A DNA stretch of 17,901 bases from Dehalococcoidales bacterium (lineage in GTDB: Bacteria; Chloroflexota; Dehalococcoidia; Dehalococcoidales; UBA2162). The translations under genes were made by a program, and so were the position numbers. The notes under the pieces were generated by a model. It saw only the letters and a list, made by a program, of their open reading frames with translations, had not been told where the DNA came from and made no database searches. Positions 1 to 7,220 of this stretch are shown here, piece after piece. Within the stretch, counting starts at the first letter, position 1; each line of letters starts with the position of its first letter. The stretch is taken from the NCBI GenBank assembly GCA_030648675.1, contig JAUSGV010000162.1, positions 1 through 17,901 on the forward strand, given 5' to 3'.

Positions 1-71
1 AACCCTTCTATCATACGCTGCAAAAATCCAAGAGTAGACTAACAACACGAGGAGAAGGGAGTGTGCATAGA

Positions 72-1445
72 CTATTTATCGGTGAGCATTCGTTTCGCGC
101 GTGCCAGGGCTTTCCTTACCTGTGCCGGGGCGGTGCCGCCGGGAACGTTACGGGAAGCCAAAGACGATTCCACGGTAATGTTAAGGACGTCTTTAGCGAA
201 TAATGGAGAAAACTTCTTGTATTCCGCCAAGCTTAACTCGGCAAGCGTTTTGTCTTTTGCAACTGCGAAGCTGACTAGTTTACCGACAATCCCGTGCGCG
301 GAGCGGAAGGTTTCCCCCTTTTTCACCAGGTAGTCGGCCACATCCGTAGCTAATATATATCCCTTGTCCAGGGCTCGCCGCATGTTTTCAGCATTGACAT
401 GTACAGTGCTAACCATACCGGTAAACACTTCTAGGGTGGACAACAGCGTGTCCACGGTATCGAAGAAACCCTCTTTATCCTCCTGCATATCGCGGTCGTA
501 GGCCAACGGCAAGGCTTTCATCGTGGTCAGCATACCCATCAAATTGCCGTAGACGCGGCCGGTCTTACCCCGGGACAACTCGGCAACGTCGGGGTTTTTC
601 TTTTGCGGCATAATGCTGGAACCGGTGGCATAGGCGTCGTCTATCTCGATAAAACCGAAGGCGGGAGAAGACCAGATGACAAGTTCTTCGGCCAAACGTG
701 ACAGATGCATCATGCAGATGCTGGCTGCCGATTCGTATTCGAGTATAAAGTCCCTGTCCGAAACGGCGTCGATACTGTTCCGGCTTATCTCCCCGAAACC
801 GAGCTGTTCGGCTACATAATCACGGTCGATGGCATAACTCACTCCGGCCAGAGCCCCGCTCCCCAACGGCAGCACCATCGTGTGCTTGAAACAATCGGTA
901 AACCGCTCCAGGTCGCGCTGCAGCATTTCAAAATACGCCAGCAAGTGATGTGCCAGGAGGACCGGCTGCGCCGGCTGCAGATGAGTGTAACCGGGCAGAA
1001 CAACCTTTTTGTTGGCTTCGGCAAGGTCAACTAATGCCGTCTGCAAGTCTTGCAAAGCCTTACGCGTAGAAAGTAAGGAAACGCCGGCGAAGAGGCGCAT
1101 ATCCAAAGCAACCTGGTCGTTGCGCGAACGGGCGGTATGTAGCTTGCGACCGACTTCACCGACCTTCTCGATAAGCCGGGCCTCGACATTCATATGTATA
1201 TCTTCCAGTTCGATCTTAAAATCAAACTTGCCGGCGTCGATATCTTTCTTGATAGATTCGAGACCCGCAATGATAGTTTTAGCGTCTTTGCGCGTGATTA
1301 TGCCCTGTTTTGCCAGCATGTCCGCATGAACGATGCTGCCGGCTATGTCATAGGGATAAAGACGCCAATCGAAAGGTATCGAAGCGGTGTATTTGGTTGC
1401 ATCTTCACCGGCCGCCTTCTGGAAGCGTCCGCGGATATTACTCAT
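72..1445 (-). CDS. argH: Argininosuccinate lyase
   Basis: This 457-residue protein is full length for argininosuccinate lyase, the cytoplasmic enzyme that splits argininosuccinate into arginine and fumarate, the last step of arginine synthesis. The fumarase/aspartase superfamily signature GSSIMPQKKNPD is visible at about residues 275-286, with the catalytic serine loop in it. Other family landmarks are HTARSRNDQVALD near residue 105 and GYTHLQPAQPV near 155. The ATG start overlaps the argG stop codon (the four bases ATGA, read on the minus strand), so translation is probably coupled to argG. It is the last gene of the arginine block in this window. No convincing hairpin terminator is visible in the 71 bases after the stop, so transcription may continue past the window edge. 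Assignment is secure. Confidence 0.97.
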   Translation of the reverse strand: MSNIRGRFQKAAGEDATKYTASIPFDWRLYPYDIAGSIVHADMLAKQGIITRKDAKTIIAGLESIKKDIDAGKFDFKIELEDIHMNVEARLIEKVGEVGRKLHTARSRNDQVALDMRLFAGVSLLSTRKALQDLQTALVDLAEANKKVVLPGYTHLQPAQPVLLAHHLLAYFEMLQRDLERFTDCFKHTMVLPLGSGALAGVSYAIDRDYVAEQLGFGEISRNSIDAVSDRDFILEYESAASICMMHLSRLAEELVIWSSPAFGFIEIDDAYATGSSIMPQKKNPDVAELSRGKTGRVYGNLMGMLTTMKALPLAYDRDMQEDKEGFFDTVDTLLSTLEVFTGMVSTVHVNAENMRRALDKGYILATDVADYLVKKGETFRSAHGIVGKLVSFAVAKDKTLAELSLAEYKKFSPLFAKDVLNITVESSLASRNVPGGTAPAQVRKALARAKRMLTDK

Positions 1446-2707
1446 TTTGCCGCCTTCCTTTTACCCTTAGATTTCGCCTTGGGCGCCGCCAGGCTTAAAG
1501 GACATTCTTCCTGCGCGAGCAACTGCACCTGGGCTTGATTGCGTACCGGCAAACCCCAGATATGAATAAAACCGACCGAAGCTTTCTGATCGAACTTATC
1601 GCCTTTATCATAAGTCGCCAGACCAAGGTTGTACAAGGAAAACGGCGACTTACGGCCGACAACGCTGGAATGTCCCTTGAACAACTTGGTCCTGACCACG
1701 CCGGTAACGAAGCGCTGCGTGCTCAACACGTAAGCAGCCAGGTCCTGGTGGAAGCGGGTGAACCACAGGCCGTTGTATATAAGGTCTGCGTACTCGATGG
1801 ACACCTTCTGCTTGAAGCGAGCCTGGTCTTTGGCCAGGGTCATCGCCTCCAAAGCCTGGTGGGCTTGCAGCAGAACGGTAGCCGCCGGAGCTTCGTATAT
1901 TTCGCGCGACTTGATGCCGACCAAACGGTTTTCGATGTGGTCGATGCGCCCGACACCGTGTTCGCCGGCCAGTTCGTTCAACCTCAAAAGCAGCGTCACG
2001 CCGTCCAGTTCCTTACCATCAAGGGAAACGGGAACACCCTCTTTAAAACCGATCTCAACATAACCTGGCTTGTTCGGCGCTTTTGCCGGCGATTTCGTCC
2101 ACGAATAAGCATCTTCCGGCGGTTCCGTCCAGGGGTCTTCCAGTACCCCGCACTCAACGCTCTTTCCCCAGAGATTTTCGTCGATGGAATAGGGGCTGGC
2201 GACCGTAACCGGGACAGGAATACCATGCCTCTGGGCGTATTTGATCGTTTCCTGGCGCGTCATGCCCCACTCGCGGGCGGGGGCAATTATCTTGATATCC
2301 GGTGCGAGGGCATTGATACTTACCTCGAACCTTACCTGGTCGTTTCCTTTGCCCGTGCAGCCATGGGCGATAAAAGAGGCACCTTCCTTAATTGCGACAT
2401 CGACCAGCAGCTTGGCCATAAGCGGCCGGGACAATGCGGTGGCAAGAAGGTATACCCCTTCATATACGGCATTCGCCGCCAACGCCGGAAAGATAAAATG
2501 GTCGACAAACGACTTTTTGGCATCGACGACGACAGCCTTAACCGCTCCGACCTTCAACGCCTTCTGACGAACGACAGAAAAATCCTTTTCGTTACCGACG
2601 TCGATAGTTACGGCAATAACATCAACATTGTATTTTTCCTGCAGCCAGCGGATAGCAGCCGAAGTATCGAGTCCGCCGCTGTAGGCTAAAACCACTTTAT
2701 CAGTCAT
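1442..2707 (-). CDS. argG: Argininosuccinate synthase
   Basis: A 421-residue argininosuccinate synthase, which joins citrulline and aspartate using ATP. The PP-loop motif SGGLDTS sits at residues 10-16, immediately after the start, as expected for the family. Further conserved blocks are AHGCTGKGNDQVRFE near the middle of the nucleotide-binding domain and SPYSIDENLWG just after it. The C-terminus carries a lysine-rich tail (PKAKSKGKRKAAK) beyond the usual family end, which may be lineage-specific. The ATG is preceded by a GAGGGG Shine-Dalgarno at a good distance. The gene has a 209-base leader region of degenerate repeats separating it from argD, and a candidate promoter lies at the end of argD (2906-2933). 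It overlaps argH by 4 bases. Confidence 0.97.
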   Translation of the reverse strand: MTDKVVLAYSGGLDTSAAIRWLQEKYNVDVIAVTIDVGNEKDFSVVRQKALKVGAVKAVVVDAKKSFVDHFIFPALAANAVYEGVYLLATALSRPLMAKLLVDVAIKEGASFIAHGCTGKGNDQVRFEVSINALAPDIKIIAPAREWGMTRQETIKYAQRHGIPVPVTVASPYSIDENLWGKSVECGVLEDPWTEPPEDAYSWTKSPAKAPNKPGYVEIGFKEGVPVSLDGKELDGVTLLLRLNELAGEHGVGRIDHIENRLVGIKSREIYEAPAATVLLQAHQALEAMTLAKDQARFKQKVSIEYADLIYNGLWFTRFHQDLAAYVLSTQRFVTGVVRTKLFKGHSSVVGRKSPFSLYNLGLATYDKGDKFDQKASVGFIHIWGLPVRNQAQVQLLAQEECPLSLAAPKAKSKGKRKAAK

Positions 2708-2752
2708 ATTTTACCCCTCACACGTTCGCTCTGCTCAGTGCAGGCCCTTAAT

Positions 2753-2771
2753 TCCTGAATCAAGTTCAGGA
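2753..2771. repeat. Short hairpin of a dispersed-repeat type
   Basis: TCCTGAA (2753-2759) and TTCAGGA (2765-2771) form a perfect 7-bp inverted repeat with a 5-base spacer. The sequence resembles the widespread intergenic element built on CCTGAACTTGATTCAGG. It lies in the argD-argG gap and has no T-tract, so it is not an obvious intrinsic terminator. Confidence 0.5.
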
Positions 2772-2807
2772 CTCGTCTTTTCCCGCAAGGGCGGAGAACT
2801 ATTGTAC

Positions 2808-2901
2808 TGGATTCTGGCTACCATATCGCGGTACGGGACAGGCTTCGCCGGAATGACAACGGGAAACGGATTGCTTCGTCGCTACGCTCCTCGCAAAGAC
2901 A
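2808..2901. repeat. Two adjacent degenerate intergenic repeat remnants
   Basis: On the minus strand this stretch reads as GTCTTTGCGAGGAGCGTAGC followed by GACGAAGCAATCC, close to the common TCATTGCGAG...GAAGCAATC element. Then comes GTCATTCCGGCGAAGCC, a second family, continuing after a non-matching stretch with CCAGAATCCAG. Together with the hairpin at 2753-2771 it fills most of the argD-argG gap. No open reading frame or RNA gene is evident here. Confidence 0.5.
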
Positions 2902-2905
2902 TACT

Positions 2906-2933
2906 ATTATAGCTGCCTAACCAATACTGGCAA
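2906..2933 (-). promoter_or_regulatory. Candidate internal promoter for argGH
   Basis: Read on the minus strand, TTGCCA (2928-2933) and a perfect TATAAT (2906-2911) are separated by 16 bases. The promoter straddles the argD stop codon (2917-2919) and points to argG. It would give a transcript start near 2899 and a leader of about 190 bases. This is a pattern match only; argG may also be transcribed from upstream. Confidence 0.4.
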
Positions 2934-4101
2934 GAGCTTTGTCCAGAATATCCAATGCCTGGTCAACCTCTTTCTTGCCGATGATAAGCGGAGGCATGAA
3001 GCGGATCGCATTCGGTTTGACCTTATTAACGAGCAGTCCGCGTTCAAGGCAAGCCATAAGTACCTGTTTACCGATATCACTGCTAAATTCTATCGCAATA
3101 AGTAAGCCGCGCCCGCGCACCTCTTTAACGAAAGGATACTTGCGCTGCAGCTTGCGCAGGCCGTCCATGAAATACTCCCCCACCTGCTTCGCGTTGGCGG
3201 CGATATTGTTATCGATAGTGAACTTCACCGCGGCATAGGCAGCGGCACAAACCAGGGGATTGCCGCCGTAGGTCGAACCATGCTGTCCGGGAGTAAAGAC
3301 GGCAGCCTTTTCTTTTGCCAGAACGGCACCGATTGGGATGCCGCTGGCTAACCCTTTAGCCAGAGTCATGATATCAGGCTCAACGCCATACTGTTCATAA
3401 GCAAAAAGCGTGCCGGTACGGGCGATGCCGGTCTGGATCTCGTCGAGGATCAGCAGAATTCCCTTCTGGTCGCACCAGGCGCGCACCGCGGCAAGATAAT
3501 CTTCGGAAACGAGATTAACACCGCTCTCTCCCTGCACCGGTTCCAGCATGACGGCGCAAGTTTTGTCGGTAGTCGCGGCTTTTATCGCCTCGATGTCGTT
3601 GAAACCGACGTTTACAAACCCGGACGGCAGCGGCGTATACGGCTGCTGGAATTTGGCCTGCCCGCTGGCCGCAACCATCGCCAGAGTCCGCCCGTGAAAA
3701 GAACCGGTTACGGTGATAACTTCGTAGGCTCCATTCAGATTAAGCTTCCCGTAGCGGCGGGCGAGCTTGACCGCCCCTTCGTTAGCTTCGGCGCCGCTGT
3801 TGCTAAAGAAAACCTTGTCCAGACAACTGTGCTGGACAAGAAGTTCGGCCAAACGCAGTTGCGGAATGGTGTAGAACTGGTTCGAGGTCTGAATGAGCGT
3901 CTGCACCTGCTCTGTGACGGCCTTCACCACCACCGGATGGCAGTGTCCCAGGCTATTCACCGCCCAGCCGGCGACAAAGTCGAGATATTCCTTACCGGCT
4001 TCATCCCAAACCCGCGCCCCTTGTCCCTTAACCAGGACAATGGGAATGCGCTCGACAGTGTGCATCAAATATTTTTGTTCAAGTTCAGGCCAATTGGTCA
4101 T
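2917..4101 (-). CDS. argD: Acetylornithine aminotransferase (PLP-dependent)
   Basis: A 394-residue class-III aminotransferase that converts N-acetylglutamate semialdehyde and glutamate to N-acetylornithine and 2-oxoglutarate in the cytoplasm. The pyridoxal-phosphate lysine is K249 in the motif LAKGLASGIPIGA. The phosphate-binding SNSGAEANEGAVKLARR block (about residues 100-116) and LILDEIQTGIARTG, which holds the cofactor-binding aspartate, are intact. Length is normal for ArgD. The ATG is preceded by AGGAAGG at good spacing. Paralogues such as lysine-pathway or GABA aminotransferases share this fold, but the neighbours argB and argG favour ArgD. Between argB and argD lies an A/C-rich repeat (4113-4198). 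Confidence 0.95.
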   Translation of the reverse strand: MTNWPELEQKYLMHTVERIPIVLVKGQGARVWDEAGKEYLDFVAGWAVNSLGHCHPVVVKAVTEQVQTLIQTSNQFYTIPQLRLAELLVQHSCLDKVFFSNSGAEANEGAVKLARRYGKLNLNGAYEVITVTGSFHGRTLAMVAASGQAKFQQPYTPLPSGFVNVGFNDIEAIKAATTDKTCAVMLEPVQGESGVNLVSEDYLAAVRAWCDQKGILLILDEIQTGIARTGTLFAYEQYGVEPDIMTLAKGLASGIPIGAVLAKEKAAVFTPGQHGSTYGGNPLVCAAAYAAVKFTIDNNIAANAKQVGEYFMDGLRKLQRKYPFVKEVRGRGLLIAIEFSSDIGKQVLMACLERGLLVNKVKPNAIRFMPPLIIGKKEVDQALDILDKALASIG

Positions 4102-4112
4102 CTTGCCTTCCT

Positions 4113-4198
4113 AAAATCCAAAGACCAAAAACCAAATGCCAAACAAATTTCAAAATTAAAAATCCAAAATGTTTTTGTTCTTTAGATTTGGTAATTTG
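4113..4198. repeat. A/C-rich CCAAA-type intergenic repeat, copy A
   Basis: This stretch is a run of short CCAAA/CAAAT-like words on the plus strand (for example GACCAAAAACCAAATGCC), ending in TTTGGTAATTTGTCA, the reverse-type word, which runs into the argB stop codon. It resembles the segments at 5062-5140 and 16984-17062 in composition and word order. It fills the argB-argD gap. Copies are degenerate, not identical. Confidence 0.5.
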
Positions 4199-5059
4199 TC
4201 ATTTTTCGATTATTGTTCCTTCCCCTTTACCTTCGACATCGCTCAACAAGGCGTGGGGCTTACGGCCGTCGATAATACAGGCAGTAGCTTTGCCGGACAC
4301 GGCACGAAGGCAGGCGTTTAATTTGGGGATCATACCGCCGGAAGCTGCTCCGGAAGTTATCATGGTCTCCGCCTCACTGGAACTCAACCGGGGTAAGAGT
4401 TTCCCCAACCGGTCGAGTACGCCGGCGACGTCGGTCAGAAAAATAAGTTTATCCGCTCCGACAGCAGCAGCGATTTCTCCGGCAACGATGTCGGCATTGA
4501 TATTTAAAAACCTGGGGACATGAAGCATATTGGAGTCCGCAATACGAGAATCAATCACCTTACTCTCTCCATGGCCACACGAAGGACAATCCATAATATA
4601 ACCAATGACATAGGGCAAATTTAAACCCACGGGGGCGACCACGGGTACAAAATCCGCTTTGAGCAGAGTTTCTAACAATTCCGGATTCACTTTATTCACG
4701 GTACCTACATAACCAATTTCGGAGTCCCGAATCTTGCTTCCGATAAGAGAACCATCGACACCGCTCAGACCAATGGCTCGACCCCCCAATCCAATTATGT
4801 CCGCCACAATTTCCTTATTCACCAATCCGGCCAAAACCGCCACGACGACGTCGAGCGAAGCCCGGTCTGTAATCCGCTCACCGCGGACGAACTGGCTAAC
4901 GATATTCTGCTTGTAAAGCCACTCGGTGATGATCTTGCCGCCCCCGTGTACCACGATCGGGTGTTTACCCTGTTTTTGCAGGGTAACGATGTCTTCGAGT
5001 GTGGTATCGTGGTTGCCGAGGGTAGAACCGCCGATTTTGATTACAATGGGGTTATTCAT
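4199..5059 (-). CDS. argB: Acetylglutamate kinase with an NrdR-like in-frame insertion
   Basis: A 286-residue amino-acid-kinase-fold protein that phosphorylates N-acetylglutamate. Family landmarks are the N-terminal KIGGSTLG (residues 8-15), VHGGGK (37-42), RITDRASLDVVVAVLAG (62-78), the NINAD block (186-190) and KLIFLTDVAGVLD after it. Between APVGL (142-146) and NINAD there are about 40 residues, where most ArgB proteins have only some 8-20. The extra piece includes MDCPSCGHGESKVIDSR at residues 156-172 (4544-4594), which closely resembles the start of the NrdR zinc ribbon. The frame stays open through it and the flanking ArgB motifs are intact, so the gene is probably functional. The ATG has only a weak upstream Shine-Dalgarno. 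Without the extra piece the length would be near 260, normal for ArgB. Confidence 0.93.
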   Translation of the reverse strand: MNNPIVIKIGGSTLGNHDTTLEDIVTLQKQGKHPIVVHGGGKIITEWLYKQNIVSQFVRGERITDRASLDVVVAVLAGLVNKEIVADIIGLGGRAIGLSGVDGSLIGSKIRDSEIGYVGTVNKVNPELLETLLKADFVPVVAPVGLNLPYVIGYIMDCPSCGHGESKVIDSRIADSNMLHVPRFLNINADIVAGEIAAAVGADKLIFLTDVAGVLDRLGKLLPRLSSSEAETMITSGAASGGMIPKLNACLRAVSGKATACIIDGRKPHALLSDVEGKGEGTIIEK

Positions 5060-5061
5060 CT

Positions 5062-5140
5062 GTTGTTAATATCCAATAACCAAGATACAAATCACAAACA
5101 AAACTAAAATCACAAAATTCAATTTTCAAACGTTTGATAT
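5062..5140. repeat. A/C-rich CCAAA-type intergenic repeat, copy B
   Basis: Upstream of argB the plus strand reads ATCCAATAACCAAGATAC, then CACAAACAAAACTAAAATC, and ends in CAATTTTCAAACGTTTGA. The last part matches copy C near 17030-17052 almost base for base, including the 10-base palindrome CAAACGTTTG. It is directly followed by a second repeat type at 5142-5183. Confidence 0.55.
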
Positions 5141-5141
5141 A

Positions 5142-5183
5142 GATCGCTTCGGTTCCGCTCGAGGCGGAATCTCGCAATGACAA
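5142..5183. repeat. TCATTGCGAG-type intergenic repeat with hairpin
   Basis: Plus-strand GATCGCTTCGGTTCCGCTCG runs on to GGAATCTCGCAATGACA. It shares the GAT-GCTTCG...CTCGCAA-GACA frame with 2869-2901. Its centre forms a 6-bp hairpin, TTCCGC (5153-5158) with GCGGAA (5164-5169). It lies in the argJ-argB gap, where no gene is seen. Confidence 0.5.
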
Positions 5184-5223
5184 GCGGTGTGGTTATTGCT
5201 TCTTTTATATTCGTTGCTCGCGC

Positions 5224-6441
5224 TTAAGTCATATATTCGGAGTTAATCTTTACATATTCGGGAGTGAGGTCGCAACCCCAGGCAGTGGCCGATTCCGCAC
5301 CTAGATTCAGGTTAACCTTGATGGGTACTTCACTCTCCCGGAACACGGCAATAACGTCCGCCTCGTTAAAATCTAACGGGTAGCCGCTCTTAAGCACTTT
5401 GACCTGGCCGATTTCAACGTCGATCTTCGACTCTTTAACGTCGGCACCGCTCCGTCCCACCGCAGCCACGATGCGGCCCCAATTCGGGTCGCCGCCGTAA
5501 ATAGCGGTCTTTACCAGGGAAGAGCTGACAATGCTCCTTGCCGCCAGCCTGGCATCGGACTCAGTCGCTGCACCTTCCACCGTCGCTTCGATAAGCCGAG
5601 TCGCCCCTTCGCCATCGCGGGCAATCGACTTTGCCAGGAACAGGCAGGCCTGAGTCAAAGCCCGTTCAAATACCTCGGCCAGCGGGCTATCAACATCGGT
5701 AATGACCTTATTTTTTGCCAAACCGTTAGCCATTATCACCACGGTATCGCTCGGGCTCATATCGCCGTCGACGGAAATCATGTTAAAAGTAACGTCGGCC
5801 GCCCGGCGGATGGCGCCACGCAAAAATTCCAGGCCGACTGCGGCATCAGTCGTCAGGAAACCGAACATGGTTGCCATATTGGGATGAATCATGCCGGCAC
5901 CTTTGGCAATACCACCGACGGTGAACGAAACATCACCAAAGCGGACCGAAACGCCAACTTCTTTCGGCCTTGTATCAGTCGTCATGATAGCCCTGGCCAT
6001 ATCATGTCCGCCTTCAATAGTCAGTACCACCTGGCTAATGCCTGGTCTGATAAGGTTCATCGGCAAGGTTTTTCCGGTGACGCCGGTGCTGGCAACAAGG
6101 ACTTCTTCCGGCTTGCAGCCCATGCAGGCAGCGGCCCGCTTCGCCATCGCTTCAGCGTCCTGCAAACCTTTGTCGCCGGTATAAGCATTTGCACAGCCGC
6201 TATTAGCCACAATGGCGACCGCTTTTCCCGCGGCGAGCCTTTCCTGGCACAACAACACCGGAGCGGATTTGATGCGGCTGGTGGTAAACACGCCAGCGGT
6301 AACACTAAGCACCTCGGAAAAGAGGATACCAAGGTCCAAACCACCCGCCTTTTTTATTCCGGCACTGGTAGCGCCGGCGCGGAAGCCGGTTGGTGAAGTG
6401 ACCGTTCCGCCTGGAATGAAATCGATTTTGACCTTTTCCAT
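5224..6441 (-). CDS. argJ: Bifunctional ornithine acetyltransferase / N-acetylglutamate synthase
   Basis: A 405-residue ArgJ from the chosen start, which moves the acetyl group from N-acetylornithine to glutamate, giving ornithine and regenerating N-acetylglutamate. The self-cleavage and nucleophile motif KGAGMIHPNMATMFGF is intact, with the processing threonine at T191 (5869-5871). STGVTGK and the C-terminal GGDPNWGRI block are also present. The reading frame is open further upstream to a GTG at 6471 and an ATG at 6459. I prefer the ATG at 6441 because homologues begin close to the V/T-TSP-GF motif and because a promoter placed at 6450-6478 would start transcription just before it. No Shine-Dalgarno precedes any of these starts. 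It is the first gene of the arginine block, divergent from the CBS-domain gene. Confidence 0.95.
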   Translation of the reverse strand: MEKVKIDFIPGGTVTSPTGFRAGATSAGIKKAGGLDLGILFSEVLSVTAGVFTTSRIKSAPVLLCQERLAAGKAVAIVANSGCANAYTGDKGLQDAEAMAKRAAACMGCKPEEVLVASTGVTGKTLPMNLIRPGISQVVLTIEGGHDMARAIMTTDTRPKEVGVSVRFGDVSFTVGGIAKGAGMIHPNMATMFGFLTTDAAVGLEFLRGAIRRAADVTFNMISVDGDMSPSDTVVIMANGLAKNKVITDVDSPLAEVFERALTQACLFLAKSIARDGEGATRLIEATVEGAATESDARLAARSIVSSSLVKTAIYGGDPNWGRIVAAVGRSGADVKESKIDVEIGQVKVLKSGYPLDFNEADVIAVFRESEVPIKVNLNLGAESATAWGCDLTPEYVKINSEYMT

Positions 6442-6449
6442 AGCAGGTA

Positions 6450-6478
6450 AATATAACATACCGCATATCACGAGGCAA
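6450..6478 (-). promoter_or_regulatory. Candidate argJ promoter giving a near-leaderless transcript
   Basis: On the minus strand TTGCCT (6473-6478) and TATATT (6450-6455) are 17 bases apart. Transcription would start at about 6443, two or three bases before the preferred argJ ATG at 6441. This agrees with the lack of a Shine-Dalgarno there. Pattern match only. Confidence 0.45.
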
Positions 6479-6511
6479 TAATTCTGGCTTTTCGGATAGC
6501 GTGGTTCGTGT

Positions 6512-6540
6512 TTGACACAAGAGTCAGATTCGAGTATAAA
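6512..6540 (+). promoter_or_regulatory. Near-consensus sigma-70-type promoter for the CBS gene
   Basis: TTGACA (6512-6517) and TATAAA (6535-6540) are separated by exactly 17 bases. The predicted start is near 6547, about 34 bases before the ATG at 6581, with a GAGGGGAG Shine-Dalgarno at 6566-6573. This is the best promoter match in the window. Confidence 0.7.
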
Positions 6541-6580
6541 TTATGTTAGGCGTACATGAGGAAATGAGGGGAGAAATGGT

Positions 6581-7027
6581 ATGAAAATAAGAGAACTGCT
6601 TAAAATCGGGGGCCGAGAGGTTCAGACAATCGGACCGAATGAAACTGTCTCCGACGCCGTTCAAAAATTATCCAAATATAACCGCGGATCACTTCCGGTC
6701 ATAGATGAACACGGTCACCTGGTAGGGATCATAACGGAACGAGACATCGTGAGAAAATGCTTCTCCCGCGTCGATAGCTGCGAAAACGTCAAAGTCAAAG
6801 AAGTCATGACCAAGGAAGTGGTTATCGGGACTCCGGACGACGATGCCGAGTACGCGGTGATGGTCATGAAACAGAAAAGAATACGGCATTTGCCTATTGT
6901 CGAGAATGAAAAGGTGGTAGGCATGGTTTCGATGAGGGACTTGCTCGACATTCAACTCGAGAACTGTAAGGTAGAAGTACGGTATTCGCAACTGCTGCCC
7001 AGACGGACGCAGCGTCCCATCCTGTAG
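6581..7027 (+). CDS. Tandem CBS-domain protein
   Basis: A 148-residue cytoplasmic protein made almost wholly of two CBS motifs, roughly residues 8-62 and 73-130. Each ends in the typical pattern: LPVIDEHGHLVGIITERDIV in the first, and LPIVENEKVVGMVSMRDLL in the second. Such stand-alone CBS pairs usually bind adenine nucleotides or related ligands and act as energy or redox sensors, but no partner or ligand can be read from this sequence. The C-terminus is short and basic (LLPRRTQRPIL). The ATG has a strong GAGGGGAG Shine-Dalgarno about 8 bases upstream. It is transcribed away from argJ as a single-gene unit, bounded by the promoter at 6512 and the terminator at 7091. Confidence 0.9.
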   Translation: MKIRELLKIGGREVQTIGPNETVSDAVQKLSKYNRGSLPVIDEHGHLVGIITERDIVRKCFSRVDSCENVKVKEVMTKEVVIGTPDDDAEYAVMVMKQKRIRHLPIVENEKVVGMVSMRDLLDIQLENCKVEVRYSQLLPRRTQRPIL

Positions 7028-7048
7028 CGTTCATTCGTATAGATTGCT

Positions 7049-7077
7049 CCCGCCCTGCCAAAGCCTGGTGCGGCGGG
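7049..7077. repeat. GC-rich imperfect hairpin
   Basis: CCCGCC (7049-7054) can pair with GGCGGG (7072-7077), with CCA/TGG pairing further in. The shape resembles REP-like intergenic hairpins. It lies between the CBS stop codon and the terminator at 7091. No second copy is seen in this window, so calling it a repeat is tentative. Confidence 0.3.
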
Positions 7078-7090
7078 CAGGTCGGTTCGA

Positions 7091-7127
7091 AATCGGCGCT
7101 CTCGAACGAGAGTGCCGATTTTATTTT
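7091..7127 (+). terminator. Intrinsic terminator after the CBS gene
   Basis: AATCGGCGCTCTC (7091-7103) pairs with GAGAGTGCCGATT (7108-7120) through 13 bp including one G-U pair. The loop is GAAC, and the stem is followed by TTATTTT. This is a textbook Rho-independent terminator. Confidence 0.85.
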
Positions 7128-7155
7128 ACGCCGCCTTGAAACATGCGACGTTCCC

Positions 7156-7184
7156 TTGCAAAAGCCTTTCAGATTTCATAGTAT
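7156..7184 (+). promoter_or_regulatory. Weak candidate promoter for the propeller lipoprotein
   Basis: TTGCAA (7156-7161) and TAGTAT (7179-7184) are 17 bases apart, about 35 bases before the first ATG. Each box matches only four of six consensus positions. Confidence 0.3.
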
Positions 7185-7220
7185 CTTTCATAGCACCAGG
7201 GTGGAAAATTTCCCGATTGG

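Noticed and set aside
1..14. A minus-strand ATG at 12-14 (MIEG...) that could begin the next gene after argH
   Set aside because: Only four codons are in the window and no clear Shine-Dalgarno precedes it, so no gene can be supported.
1535..2689. A 384-codon open frame on the plus strand opposite argG
   Set aside because: It mirrors argG exactly, has no ribosome site or recognisable motif, and its existence follows from the codon bias of the real gene.
4113..5140. CRISPR array suggested by repeated short words around argB
   Set aside because: The words are short, irregular and A/C-rich, without constant repeats or unique spacers of even length.
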